Assembly: GCF_003344925.1 (NCBI RefSeq)
Contig: NZ_CP031188.1
Span: 2,906,357-2,970,356 of the forward strand
Length of the DNA stretch: 64,000 nt
Source: Flavobacterium arcticum
Lineage (GTDB): Bacteria > Bacteroidota > Bacteroidia > Flavobacteriales > Flavobacteriaceae
Reading direction: 5' to 3'
In this document: positions 1-8,188 of the stretch, one piece after another
Layout: each line of letters begins with the position of its first letter
How positions within the stretch are numbered: position 1 is the first letter of the stretch
Position numbers and translations under genes: made by a program
The notes under the pieces: model-generated
Seen by the model: only the letters and a program-made list of their open reading frames with translations
Told to the model about the DNA's origin: nothing
Database searches by the model: none

Positions 1-1
1 C

Positions 2-373
2 GGGCTTGGGCAAACTGATGAAATAGACCAAGTTGTTATAAAATGGCCTTCTGGAATTATCGATATTATTGAAAACCCAACTATTAATGAGTCTTTAATG
101 GTAGTAGAAGGTTCTACGCTTGGCATAAACAATGTGAGTAGCACAATATTTAATATATACCCTAACCCTGTAAAAGATGTAATACAGTTTAGTACAAATG
201 AAAATATATCAATAACCAATGCTTATGTTTATGATATCTCTGGAAGACTGATAACTACACAGGCTGTATCTACTACAAGCATACCTGTACAACACCTATC
301 GGCAGGTACTTATATATTAATACTTAAAGATGCAAGTGGCAAACATTACTCATCGAAAATCGTTAAAGAATAA
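2..373 (+). CDS. C-terminal part of secreted ASPIC/UnbV-domain protein with T9SS sorting domain (5' truncated)
   Basis: The reading frame is open from the first base of the window, so only the last 123 codons are visible. It begins inside a motif (GLGQTDEIDQVVIKWPSG) that matches the ASPIC/UnbV domain, which usually ends CRTAC1-like FG-GAP/VCBS repeat proteins. After about 35 residues comes a type IX secretion C-terminal domain: YPNPVKD, then VYDISGRLI, then LSAGTYIL and a basic end. Such proteins are exported by Sec, cross the outer membrane by the Por system and are attached to the surface or released. An internal ATG at 98 is not the start, because the ASPIC motif lies upstream in the same frame. 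A strong hairpin follows the stop. The substrate or adhesion role is unknown. Confidence 0.85.
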   Translation, partial: GLGQTDEIDQVVIKWPSGIIDIIENPTINESLMVVEGSTLGINNVSSTIFNIYPNPVKDVIQFSTNENISITNAYVYDISGRLITTQAVSTTSIPVQHLSAGTYILILKDASGKHYSSKIVKE

Positions 374-430
374 ACAACTTGATTTAATATTAATAAACTA
401 CAGTTTCTTGCTTTATTAATTAATAAACAA

Positions 431-463
431 AAAGCCTGCTCTTAATAATTAAGAGCAGGCTTT
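431..463. terminator. Bidirectional hairpin terminator between convergent genes
   Basis: Perfect 15-bp arms (431-445 and 449-463) enclose a 3-base loop. A-rich and T-rich flanks allow use from both strands. It separates the plus-strand gene ending at 373 from the minus-strand gene ending at 484. Confidence 0.85.
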
Positions 464-483
464 CTTTCAAAAAACACATCCAT

Positions 484-1059
484 TTATTTTTTTACAATCG
501 TAATATTTTTTAATGCTCCTGCACTATTTACTGTAACAATATAAGTACCTGCATTAAAAGAGTCCATATATAACTTTACAGTAGAAGTATCAGCAGTATT
601 AGTCATAATAACTCTTCCTGTCATATCATAAACAGTAACTTTGTTTATAACGCTACCAGAAGTTATCGTTAAAACATCAGTAACAGGGTTAGGATAATAG
701 CTAAAATCAATAAGCTTATCATCTATTATTGCAGCAACACTTTGTACTGTAATAGTACCTTGCATTGTAGGGTGAAAAGAACAAGCATAGTCAGTACTCC
801 CCTCATTTGTAAAAGTATGAGAATACTCTTCACCATTTCCTGTAATTGTACCGCTATCAAAAGATTCAGCACCACCTGATTGACTTGTTACAGTATGAGG
901 TGATGCATCTCCCCATATCCATTTAACAGTATCTCCAGAGTCGATAGTCATTGTTGCCTCGGCAGAAGGCACTCCCATAAACCAGCTTATCATATGTGTA
1001 GTTTGTGCATTAACACTTGTAGCTACTAATGCTACTACTAATAGTAATTTTGTTTTCAT
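484..1059 (-). CDS. Secreted cupredoxin (plastocyanin-like) protein with T9SS sorting domain
   Basis: The protein has 191 residues. A signal peptide (about residues 1-18, ending NAQ) is followed by a cupredoxin fold. A complete type 1 copper site is visible: His55 in SPHTV, then Cys93, His96 and Met99 in CSFHPTM. After residue 117 comes a type IX sorting domain with YYPNPVTD, VYDMTGRVI and FNAGTYIV. It is therefore predicted to be a small blue copper protein exported to the cell surface, where it could carry electrons or bind copper; the redox partner is not in view. The start is the ATG in front of the signal peptide. The gene is monocistronic and ends at a shared terminator. Confidence 0.85.
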   Translation of the reverse strand: MKTKLLLVVALVATSVNAQTTHMISWFMGVPSAEATMTIDSGDTVKWIWGDASPHTVTSQSGGAESFDSGTITGNGEEYSHTFTNEGSTDYACSFHPTMQGTITVQSVAAIIDDKLIDFSYYPNPVTDVLTITSGSVINKVTVYDMTGRVIMTNTADTSTVKLYMDSFNAGTYIVTVNSAGALKNITIVKK

Positions 1060-1259
1060 AACAGTTATTTTAATTGATTATACTATACAAAGTAATTGTA
1101 TAAATAAATATAAAAGAGTAGTTATTTAGAATTGGAGTACTATCAATTAGTATTCGCGAGGTATAAACCAGTATTTGTTTTTAGAGATACTTTAGGTAAT
1201 TGAATAAACCTTGTTAAAGCAAAGTATCCATTATACTACTAACTCTCGATATTATATAA

Positions 1260-1400
1260 AATCAGTACACTAAATTTACTGGAAAAATAGTGGCAACAGG
1301 TACTATTGCAACTAATGAAATAGCTATTGATAAACTATCTAACGGGATCTATATTTTAAAAATAGGAGAAAGAAAATCGATTAAGTTTATTAAAGAATAA
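1260..1400 (+). pseudogene. Remnant of a T9SS C-terminal sorting domain
   Basis: This frame has no start codon of its own and opens just after a stop at 1257. It encodes TGKIV, a spacer, IAIDKLSNGIYILKIG and a final KFIKE. That is the last two thirds of a type IX sorting domain, much like the one ending at 373. No secreted domain or YPNP motif could be read upstream in any frame, and the preceding 200 bp is AT-rich non-coding sequence. It is best explained as the decayed 3' end of a cell-surface protein gene. A conventional terminator still follows it. Confidence 0.65.
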
Positions 1401-1414
1401 CTCCTGAAATTATA

Positions 1415-1450
1415 AAAATAAAAAAGCCCCGAAAGGGGCTTTTTTATTTT
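1415..1450. terminator. Bidirectional terminator with GAAA tetraloop
   Basis: Sixteen-bp arms (1415-1430, 1435-1450) surround a GAAA loop. The arms start with A/T runs around a GCCCC core. It lies between the sorting-domain remnant and the 3' end of carB, whose stop codon it touches. Confidence 0.9.
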
Positions 1451-4301
1451 ATCTGCTCAAGTACATTTTTCTTCGTGAGTACAGCTCGTAGAACTGGTCG
1501 TCTTTCAAGTCCTCTATAAACAGGATACTTTCACCTGTACTCTTCATTTCAGGTCCAAGTTTTTTATTCACACCTGGAAACTTGTTGAAAGAGAATACTG
1601 GTTGCTTAATTGCATATCCTTTAAGCTGTGGGTTAAACGTAAAGTCTTTTACTTTTTTATCGCCCAGCATTACTTTAGTAGCATAGTTTACATACGGTTC
1701 GCCATACGCCTTAGCGATAAACGGTACAGTACGTGATGCTCTTGGATTAGCTTCTATAATATAAACCGTATCGTCTTTTACAGCAAACTGTATATTGATA
1801 AGTCCTACTGTTTTAAGTGCTAATGCAATCTTTTTAGTATGGTCTTTTATTTGCTGCATTACAAACTCCCCAAGATTAAATGGTGGTAATGTAGCATTAC
1901 TATCGCCAGAGTGTACTCCACAAGGCTCTATATGTTCCATAATACCAATGATGTAAACATCTTCGCCATCACATATAGCATCTGCCTCAGCCTCTATAGC
2001 GCCATCAAGATAATGATCTAACAGTAGCTTATTACCTGGTATATTTTTCAATAGATCAATAACATGCTCTTCTAGTTCTTGCTTGTTAATAACAATTTTC
2101 ATTCCCTGACCTCCTAATACATACGAAGGACGTACTAATAATGGGAAATCAAGCTCATCCGAAAGCTTTACAGCTTCTTCTGCACTCTCTGCTACACCAA
2201 ACTTAGGGAATGGTATATTTAGATTTGATAATAGCTCAGAGAAACGCCCTCTGTCCTCAGCAAGGTCTAGTGCATCATAGCTTGTACCTAATATCTTGAT
2301 ACCATATCTATCTAACTTCTCTGCTAGTTTAAGTGCTGTTTGTCCTCCAAGCTGAACAATAACACCTTCAGGCTTTTCATGACGGATAATATCATATATA
2401 TGTTCCCAGAATACAGGTTCAAAATAAAGTTTATCGGCTGTATCAAAATCAGTCGATACTGTTTCAGGGTTACAGTTTATCATTATAGTTTCATAACCAC
2501 ACTCTGAGGCTGCAAGCACACCGTGTACGCAAGAATAATCAAACTCAATACCCTGTCCTATTCGGTTAGGTCCTGAACCTAATACTATAACTTTTTTCTT
2601 ATCAGTAACAATACTTTCGTTATGTACATAACGTGTACCATCTGGTCTTTCTATCTCTGCTTCAAATGTAGAGTAATAGTATGGTGTTTTCGCCGTAAAC
2701 TCAGCAGCACAAGTATCTACTAGCTTGTACACGCGCTTCACTCCCATTTCTTCACGCTTGTTATAAACCTGACTTTCAAGGCAGCCCATCATGTGGGCAA
2801 TTTGCCTGTCGGCAAAACCTTTTTGTTTTGCTTCAAGTAATAACTCTTTTGGTAATGTATCTATTTTAAAATTAGATATTTCTTTTTCTAATAGATAAAG
2901 CTCTTCATACTGACGTAAGAACCACATATCTATTTTAGTAATTTCATGTATGCGACTCAACGGGATACCCATTTGTATTGCATCATAAATTACAAATACC
3001 CTATCCCAACTTGCGTGGGTTAATTTATCAATAACTTGTTCATAATTGGTATATCCTTTACCATCGGCTCCAAGACCGTTACGCTTAATTTCTAGCGACT
3101 GGGTAGCTTTGTGCAATGCTTCTTGGAACGAACGCCCAATACCCATTACCTCTCCTACCGATTTCATTTGAAGTCCTAATGTTCTATCGGCTCCTTCAAA
3201 TTTATCAAAGTTCCAACGTGGTATTTTTACAATAACATAATCTAATGTAGGCTCAAATAAAGCCGATGTAGATTTTGTTATTTGATTTTCTAATTCATCA
3301 AGATGGTAGCCCAATGCCAGTTTAGATGCTATTTTTGCAATAGGATATCCTGTAGCTTTTGATGCTAGTGCCGATGAGCGTGATACCCTCGGGTTAATCT
3401 CAATGGCAACAATATCTTCTTTTTCATCTGGGCTTACAGCAAACTGCACATTACACCCTCCGGCAAAGTTACCAATGCTACGCATCATTTTGATTGCCAT
3501 ATCTCTCATTTTCTGATAGGTAGTATCAGATAAGGTCATGGCAGGTGCTACCGTTATACTATCTCCTGTATGGATACCCATAGGATCCATATTTTCGATA
3601 GAACAAATAATAACAACGTTATCATTTTTATCTCGAAGTAGCTCTAATTCATATTCTTTCCAGCCCAATAAGGCTTTGTCTATAAGTACCTCGTGTATAG
3701 GTGAAGACTCAAGACCAAAGGTAAGTAGGTCGTCAAATTCTTCTTTATTATGTACAAATGCGGCTCCAGAGCCACCTAATGTAAATGATGGACGAATTAC
3801 TAAAGGAAAACCAAACTCTTGCGCGATTTCTTTTCCTTTCAAGAAAGAATTAGCAATTTTAGCAGGAGCAGCAGGTATTCCTATTTTTTGTAGTAATTGT
3901 TTAAACTGCTCTCTATCTTCAGTTATATTTATGGCATTTACATCCACTCCTATAAGTCTTACATTAAAGTCTGCCCATATACCTTTTTCTTCTGCCTCAA
4001 GGCAAAGGTTAAGTGCTGTTTGTCCTCCCATAGTAGGTAGTACAGCATCGATATTTGGGTGTGCCTTTAATATCTCAATAATAGATTTTGTAGTAAGTGG
4101 TTTCAAGTATACATGATCTGCCATCGATGGGTCGGTCATAATCGTTGCAGGATTCGAGTTAATAAGTATTACCTCTATACCTTCTTCTCTTATAGAACGT
4201 GCCGCTTGTGAACCAGCATAATCAAACTCGCAGGCCTGCCCGATAACGATTGGACCTGAACCAATAATTAAAATAGATTTAATAGAATTGTCTTTCGGCA
4301 T
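1449..4301 (-). CDS. carB: Carbamoyl-phosphate synthase large subunit, short form
   Basis: CarB makes carbamoyl phosphate from ammonia supplied by CarA, bicarbonate and two ATP, for pyrimidine and arginine synthesis in the cytoplasm. Both halves are clear: GSGPIVIGQACEFDYAG near the N-terminus and GSGPNRIGQGIEFDYS near the middle, each followed by an ATP-grasp domain with EINPR or EANPRASR. The protein is 950 residues long, whereas the E. coli enzyme has 1073. It ends about 35 residues after the second FNKFPG motif, so the C-terminal MGS-like allosteric domain is missing. The end is a normal stop followed by a terminator, so this looks like the natural family form and not a truncation. carA is not in the window. 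Confidence 0.97.
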   Translation of the reverse strand: MPKDNSIKSILIIGSGPIVIGQACEFDYAGSQAARSIREEGIEVILINSNPATIMTDPSMADHVYLKPLTTKSIIEILKAHPNIDAVLPTMGGQTALNLCLEAEEKGIWADFNVRLIGVDVNAINITEDREQFKQLLQKIGIPAAPAKIANSFLKGKEIAQEFGFPLVIRPSFTLGGSGAAFVHNKEEFDDLLTFGLESSPIHEVLIDKALLGWKEYELELLRDKNDNVVIICSIENMDPMGIHTGDSITVAPAMTLSDTTYQKMRDMAIKMMRSIGNFAGGCNVQFAVSPDEKEDIVAIEINPRVSRSSALASKATGYPIAKIASKLALGYHLDELENQITKSTSALFEPTLDYVIVKIPRWNFDKFEGADRTLGLQMKSVGEVMGIGRSFQEALHKATQSLEIKRNGLGADGKGYTNYEQVIDKLTHASWDRVFVIYDAIQMGIPLSRIHEITKIDMWFLRQYEELYLLEKEISNFKIDTLPKELLLEAKQKGFADRQIAHMMGCLESQVYNKREEMGVKRVYKLVDTCAAEFTAKTPYYYSTFEAEIERPDGTRYVHNESIVTDKKKVIVLGSGPNRIGQGIEFDYSCVHGVLAASECGYETIMINCNPETVSTDFDTADKLYFEPVFWEHIYDIIRHEKPEGVIVQLGGQTALKLAEKLDRYGIKILGTSYDALDLAEDRGRFSELLSNLNIPFPKFGVAESAEEAVKLSDELDFPLLVRPSYVLGGQGMKIVINKQELEEHVIDLLKNIPGNKLLLDHYLDGAIEAEADAICDGEDVYIIGIMEHIEPCGVHSGDSNATLPPFNLGEFVMQQIKDHTKKIALALKTVGLINIQFAVKDDTVYIIEANPRASRTVPFIAKAYGEPYVNYATKVMLGDKKVKDFTFNPQLKGYAIKQPVFSFNKFPGVNKKLGPEMKSTGESILFIEDLKDDQFYELYSRRKMYLSR

Positions 4302-4337
4302 TGTTGTGTGTAGTTGTAGTTATATATTGAAGTTGTG

Positions 4338-4345
4338 CAAATTTA
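4338..4345 (-). promoter_or_regulatory. Candidate -7 promoter element for carB
   Basis: TAAATTTG on the minus strand matches the Bacteroidota TAnnTTTG element and lies 36 bp upstream of the carB ATG. No TTG is seen at the expected -33 position. Confidence 0.45.
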
Positions 4346-4412
4346 CTATTTATTTTAAAAAAAATCCCCTTTATTCTGACAGCTATCAGTAGGAGAAATC
4401 TTTACAGGGTAT

Positions 4413-4443
4413 AAAAAAAGGCGTTACTAAAATAAGTAACACC
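4413..4443 (-). terminator. rpmH terminator
   Basis: On the minus strand, 9-bp arms (4420-4428 and 4435-4443, one G-T pair) are followed by a run of seven T. It lies 22 bp after the rpmH stop. Confidence 0.8.
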
Positions 4444-4465
4444 TTTATTATGTTTAAAAAAAACA

Positions 4466-4627
4466 TTATTTTTTATGTCTTGGTTCACAAGAAACAGTAA
4501 GTTTATGTCTTCCTTTAGCTCTTCTGCGAGCAAGCACTTTTCTACCATTTGGAGAGGACATCCTATCCATAAAACCGTGCTTATTTCTTCTTTTTCTTTT
4601 CGATGGCTGAAATGTTCTCTTACTCAT
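4466..4627 (-). CDS. rpmH: 50S ribosomal protein L34
   Basis: This 53-residue, highly basic protein begins [19 protein letters not shown] and continues with the L34 signature [19 protein letters not shown]. It is a structural protein of the large ribosomal subunit. Slightly longer than the usual 44-46 residues, it carries the [13 protein letters not shown] tail that Bacteroidota L34 proteins often have. The gene is single, with its own promoter and terminator. Confidence 0.97.
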   Translation of the reverse strand: MSKRTFQPSKRKRRNKHGFMDRMSSPNGRKVLARRRAKGRHKLTVSCEPRHKK

Positions 4628-4702
4628 TACGTTGTATCTTTAAAATCTTTTATTGAATATCTTATCGAGGTATACGGAATACCGCTATTCCAAAACCGAG
4701 TG

Positions 4703-4732
4703 CAAATATACAAACCTTTTTTTTACACACAA
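4703..4732 (-). promoter_or_regulatory. rpmH promoter
   Basis: Read on the minus strand, TTG (4730-4732) is separated by 19 bp from TATATTTG (4703-4710). This fits the Bacteroidota housekeeping promoter. The predicted start of transcription leaves a leader of about 70 bases before rpmH. Confidence 0.7.
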
Positions 4733-4766
4733 GTGCTTTTATAAAAATATTTTTAATTCATTTTAT

Positions 4767-4774
4767 TACCTTTG
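4767..4774 (+). promoter_or_regulatory. Candidate -7 element for the TPR protein gene
   Basis: TACCTTTG lies 23 bp before the ATG at 4798, giving a leader of roughly 17 bases. No clear -33 TTG is seen. Confidence 0.5.
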
Positions 4775-4797
4775 CACCACAAATTTATATAACTATC

Positions 4798-5337
4798 ATG
4801 TTCAATAAAAACATTAAGCTTGTGCTTGCTGCACTGGTAATTATAACTGCAGTATGGCAATTTACAGAAAAAAATATAGGTAACGGCATTTTCTTATTAC
4901 TCCTTTCGGGAATTTTTATACTATTATATTATAAAAATGAGATGATTTTAATGGCTTTCTTAAAGTTAAGAAAACAAGATTTTGACGGTGCTAAAAAATT
5001 ACTCGATAAAATAAAGAACCCTCAAGCATCATTAGTAAGAAAGCAAGAAGGGTATTACAATTACCTTAACGGGCTTATGTTATCGCAAACCAACTTAACG
5101 CAAGCGGAGAAATACCTTAAAAAAGCTGTTGCTCTTGGACTTAATATGGATCAGGATATGGCAATGGCAAAACTTAACCTTGCAGGTATAGCAATTACTA
5201 AAAACCGAAAAGTAGAAGCTACAAGTTTACTTAATGAAGCTAAGAAACTGGACAAACAAAACATGCTGAAAGATCAAATAACAATGATGAAACAGCAACT
5301 TAAAAAGGGACCGCAAACACAGCAAAGAAGATATTAA
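4798..5337 (+). CDS. Membrane-anchored TPR-like protein
   Basis: The 179-residue protein starts with two close hydrophobic segments (about residues 7-24 and 29-45). It continues with a soluble helical part of roughly 110 residues. Helical pairs such as DFDGAKKLLDKI, QAEKYLKKAVALGL and KVEATSLLNEAKKL look like degenerate tetratricopeptide repeats, which usually bind partner proteins. The C-terminus is basic and Gln-rich. No catalytic motif is visible and the partner is unknown. Its last codons and stop form part of a large palindromic terminator shared with the convergent transglycosylase gene. Confidence 0.75.
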   Translation: MFNKNIKLVLAALVIITAVWQFTEKNIGNGIFLLLLSGIFILLYYKNEMILMAFLKLRKQDFDGAKKLLDKIKNPQASLVRKQEGYYNYLNGLMLSQTNLTQAEKYLKKAVALGLNMDQDMAMAKLNLAGIAITKNRKVEATSLLNEAKKLDKQNMLKDQITMMKQQLKKGPQTQQRRY

Positions 5338-5381
5338 ATAAAAAAGCCGCCTCATATGAGGCGGCTTTTTTATTTAATATC
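5330..5381. terminator. 52-bp perfect palindrome acting as bidirectional terminator
   Basis: Positions 5330-5355 are the exact reverse complement of 5356-5381, with no spacer. The core is GCCGCCTCATATGAGGCGGC flanked by A and T runs. The palindrome contains the stop codons of both convergent genes (5335-5337 on plus, 5374-5376 on minus). Confidence 0.9.
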
Positions 5382-6297
5382 CCGATAGCGGAATCTCTAT
5401 ATTATATTCTTTACCCGACGCTACATTCAGTTTCCTGTCGCGCATCCATGGGTTGTGTATTTTTAATATCTTATAATTTATTCCCTGTTCTTTAGCAAAT
5501 ACTGCTAAATCTGATATTGATGATGTTACTGCTACATCTTTTACTGGAAGTACAGGATACATATCCTCTGGTAAAAGGTGAAAGTTATATTTAGATGGGT
5601 CTATCATAACTTGTTTTAAAGCTAATATCCTAAATACATAGCGCGAAGTCTCATCATTTAAAAGTAGATCATAATAATCATCTACCCCCTGAAATGTTAG
5701 TTGCCTGTTAACCCCGGTAAGTCCTGCATTATAAGATGCTGCTGCTAACGTCCAAGAACCTAATTTCTCTTTTGCATTTAATAGATATTTACATGCTGCT
5801 TCTGTAGATTTTTCTAAATGATAACGCTCATCTACAAGGTCGTTAATTTCTAAACCATATTGTTTTCCCGTTTCGGGCATAAACTGCCATACACCCCGTG
5901 CTCCAGCAGGTGAAACTGCATTCACCAATCCGCTTTCTGCAACAGCAAGATATTTAAAATCGTCAGGTACACCATTTTTCTTTAATATAGGTTCAATAAT
6001 TGTAAAAGCCCTATTAGCACGTTTTATAATAATTTGAGTTGTAGCATGCAGGTTAGCATTTACAAGTAATTCTCTATCAAACCTTTCTTTTACATCGGCA
6101 ACATCCAAAGGTGTAACCTCTCCTGCAAAATCAATTTTAGAAGGAAAATAAAAACTTGACACATTTTTTTCCTCCTCAATTTTTTCTGATGTTTTGGTCG
6201 AAACAGCATTTATAAGTATTCCGCTTACCAACACTACCGATGCTATAACACCCACTTTCTTACCCCATTCCATAACGTCTTTCTTTTTATAATTCAT
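5374..6297 (-). CDS. Membrane-bound lytic murein transglycosylase (SLT domain, MltD-like)
   Basis: The protein has 307 residues. An N-terminal hydrophobic segment (about 15-32) anchors or exports it. It is followed by a lysozyme-like SLT domain with the catalytic glutamate Glu121 in AVAESGL, then SPAGARGVWQFMPETGKQYGL and the AAASYNAG motif. Enzymes of this type cleave the MurNAc-GlcNAc bond of peptidoglycan with anhydro ring formation, for wall turnover in the periplasm. After the SLT domain about 70 residues remain; they could hold one weak LysM-like segment, but the usual MltD tandem LysM repeats are not obvious. The gene stands alone. Confidence 0.88.
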   Translation of the reverse strand: MNYKKKDVMEWGKKVGVIASVVLVSGILINAVSTKTSEKIEEEKNVSSFYFPSKIDFAGEVTPLDVADVKERFDRELLVNANLHATTQIIIKRANRAFTIIEPILKKNGVPDDFKYLAVAESGLVNAVSPAGARGVWQFMPETGKQYGLEINDLVDERYHLEKSTEAACKYLLNAKEKLGSWTLAAASYNAGLTGVNRQLTFQGVDDYYDLLLNDETSRYVFRILALKQVMIDPSKYNFHLLPEDMYPVLPVKDVAVTSSISDLAVFAKEQGINYKILKIHNPWMRDRKLNVASGKEYNIEIPLSGY

Positions 6298-6366
6298 AGT
6301 ACAGCATATTTAAGGAAATAGCACAGCCATTACCTGTTTGTAAAGCTACAAAAATGACACCAAATA

Positions 6367-7029
6367 CTACGATGCTGTAATAATTTTAGGAAGATTTTCA
6401 TTAAACCATTTTACCTTATTAATTATCATAATATGAGTACCATTTTGCAGGGGTATATAGTCTTTTAAATATTGTGGCGGAAAAACACCATCAGCAGTAC
6501 CATGAATATGAACTACATTATCATTAGGGGCTACCCTATCCCAAAGTATTATAGTTCTAAAAGCCCAATCGAGATATTTTTTATCTCTTACAGACAAAAA
6601 TTTCTCATACAACCTTAATCGTTTCGCAATAAAGCTATTACCTTTAGCAAAACGTGCCAACCAGTCAACTCGTTCCATAAGAGCTGTAGGGAAAACATTG
6701 TAAGCTCTTACAAGTTTAGCAAAACGCATTCTACGCGGAAACTCAGCATTACATTTTACACTAGATACGATAATTACTTTTCTTGTTGGTATCACTTCTG
6801 CTATTTCCTGCACCAATACCCCACCGAAAGAAACCCCTATTAAAACAGGGTTTTTGTGTACTATGTTTTTAGAGATTCGTTTGGCATAGTGTGATAAAGA
6901 CTCTTGCGCTTCAGGCAATAACCATTCAAGAAAAAACATTTCAAATTTATCTTCGGGAAGCTTTATATTTTCAAAAATAACAGGACTCGCAGCTAGTCCT
7001 GGCATAAAATAAACAGGAATTTTTTCCAT
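6367..7029 (-). CDS. Alpha/beta hydrolase
   Basis: This 220-residue protein has no signal peptide. It has the nucleophile elbow GVSFG with Ser67, a probable acid Asp180 in HGTADGVFP and a probable base His199 in NGTHIMI, which gives a full alpha/beta-hydrolase triad. An early PVYFMPGLAASP segment can form the oxyanion hole. It would hydrolyse an ester or similar bond in the cytoplasm; the substrate cannot be told from sequence. It is transcribed away from the pirin gene, with about 120 bp between them. Confidence 0.8.
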   Translation of the reverse strand: MEKIPVYFMPGLAASPVIFENIKLPEDKFEMFFLEWLLPEAQESLSHYAKRISKNIVHKNPVLIGVSFGGVLVQEIAEVIPTRKVIIVSSVKCNAEFPRRMRFAKLVRAYNVFPTALMERVDWLARFAKGNSFIAKRLRLYEKFLSVRDKKYLDWAFRTIILWDRVAPNDNVVHIHGTADGVFPPQYLKDYIPLQNGTHIMIINKVKWFNENLPKIITAS

Positions 7030-7150
7030 TTTATTATTGGGTTTTAACGCTCCCTCACGCTATTTGTCGATTTTTATTACGAAATTTGTATAAAGTTAAA
7101 ATTTTTATCCCACTTCGAGCGTTCATATAATCTTAATTTATCAATAAATT

Positions 7151-7873
7151 ATGAAGTCACGATTGTTTCCTAAAAGTGAAAGAGGTACTGCCGATTTCGG
7201 GTGGCTACAAGCCAACTTTTCGTTTTCTTTCGGTAACTACTATAATCCTGACATGGTACAGTTTGGTATGCTACGTGTATTGAATGATGATACTATTGCT
7301 GCAGGAATGGGTTTTGGGACACACCCTCATGATAATATGGAAATTATAACCATACCACTACAAGGAGGACTTACACATCGTGACAGTATGGGTAACGAAG
7401 CTACTGTTAGCTTTGGCGAAGTACAGGTTATGAGCGCTGGCACTGGTATACAACACTCTGAGATGAATGCCAGCCAAACAGAAGCTGCAAAAACACTTCA
7501 ATTGTGGGTTTTTCCTGATAAACAAGATGTAACACCCCGATATGATCAAAAAAGTTTTGATCTAGAGAAAAACAATAACACTTTTGTTAACATTGTAGCT
7601 CCACAAGGCAAAAATAATGATAATGCTTTATGGATACATCAACAAGCATACCTACACATAGGAATATTTGATACTGGGCAAAAAATAACACATAACATAA
7701 TGATGCCTGCCAATGGCGTCTATTTATTCTTGATAGAGGGTGAAATAGAAATTGATGGGCAAATTATTAAAGAACGTGATGCTTATGGCGCAATAGAACT
7801 CGACAGCCTTACAATTGAAATAAAAAAAGCTTCTAAAATAGTACTGATAGAAGTACCAATGACGCATAATTAA
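7151..7873 (+). CDS. Pirin family protein (bicupin, YhhW-like)
   Basis: The 240-residue protein has an N-terminal cupin with the complete pirin metal site: His58 and His60 in THPHDNME, His102 and Glu104 in GIQHSE. A second, metal-free cupin half begins near residue 140. Pirins of this class bind iron or another divalent metal, and the E. coli homologue YhhW opens the ring of quercetin in vitro; the natural substrate is unknown. The gene leads a likely three-gene operon: the acetyltransferase-like gene starts 7 bp after it and the SDR gene 20 bp after that. Confidence 0.9.
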   Translation: MKSRLFPKSERGTADFGWLQANFSFSFGNYYNPDMVQFGMLRVLNDDTIAAGMGFGTHPHDNMEIITIPLQGGLTHRDSMGNEATVSFGEVQVMSAGTGIQHSEMNASQTEAAKTLQLWVFPDKQDVTPRYDQKSFDLEKNNNTFVNIVAPQGKNNDNALWIHQQAYLHIGIFDTGQKITHNIMMPANGVYLFLIEGEIEIDGQIIKERDAYGAIELDSLTIEIKKASKIVLIEVPMTHN

Positions 7874-7880
7874 AAAAACT

Positions 7881-8168
7881 ATGGAAATTAGAGACAACCA
7901 ATTTCAGAGACAGTTTGAAACAACAGTAAATGATAATGTAATATTATCCGTAGAATACTCTTTGCAAGAACGAAAAATATTTCTTACCCGCATTAATACC
8001 CCTGAAGGGTTTGAGGAGGAAGATGTGGTTAATGAATTTCTTAAAGAAATACTTGAAATCGCCGAAGAAAAAAGATTAAAAGTAGTACCTGTGCACCCAA
8101 AAGTAGCTGCTTTTTTTAAGAAAAACCCTCAGTATAAAGAATTGCTACCACCAGGCATTAGAATATAA
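7881..8168 (+). CDS. Small GNAT-like N-acetyltransferase (NATD1/YjdJ type)
   Basis: This 95-residue protein fits the short Gcn5-related family: a beta-rich N-terminal half, then the helix [15 protein letters not shown] and the typical end [22 protein letters not shown]. The family keeps only the acetyl-CoA-binding core, and its substrates are mostly unknown. It sits between the pirin and SDR genes with very short gaps, so it is probably cotranscribed. Confidence in the fold is good; confidence in an actual acetyl transfer is lower because this minimal form has little room for a substrate site. Confidence 0.8.
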   Translation: MEIRDNQFQRQFETTVNDNVILSVEYSLQERKIFLTRINTPEGFEEEDVVNEFLKEILEIAEEKRLKVVPVHPKVAAFFKKNPQYKELLPPGIRI

Positions 8169-8188
8169 AAACAATAAATAAATACAGA

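Noticed and set aside
98..373. Complete 91-residue gene starting at the ATG at 98
   Set aside because: The same frame encodes an ASPIC/UnbV motif upstream to the window edge, so the true start is outside the window.
3538..4116. 192-codon open frame on the plus strand
   Set aside because: It is the antisense shadow of carB, which has complete motifs in the other strand; the translated product has no family resemblance.
4475..4744. 89-codon plus-strand frame
   Set aside because: It lies over rpmH and its promoter; L34 is certain on the minus strand.
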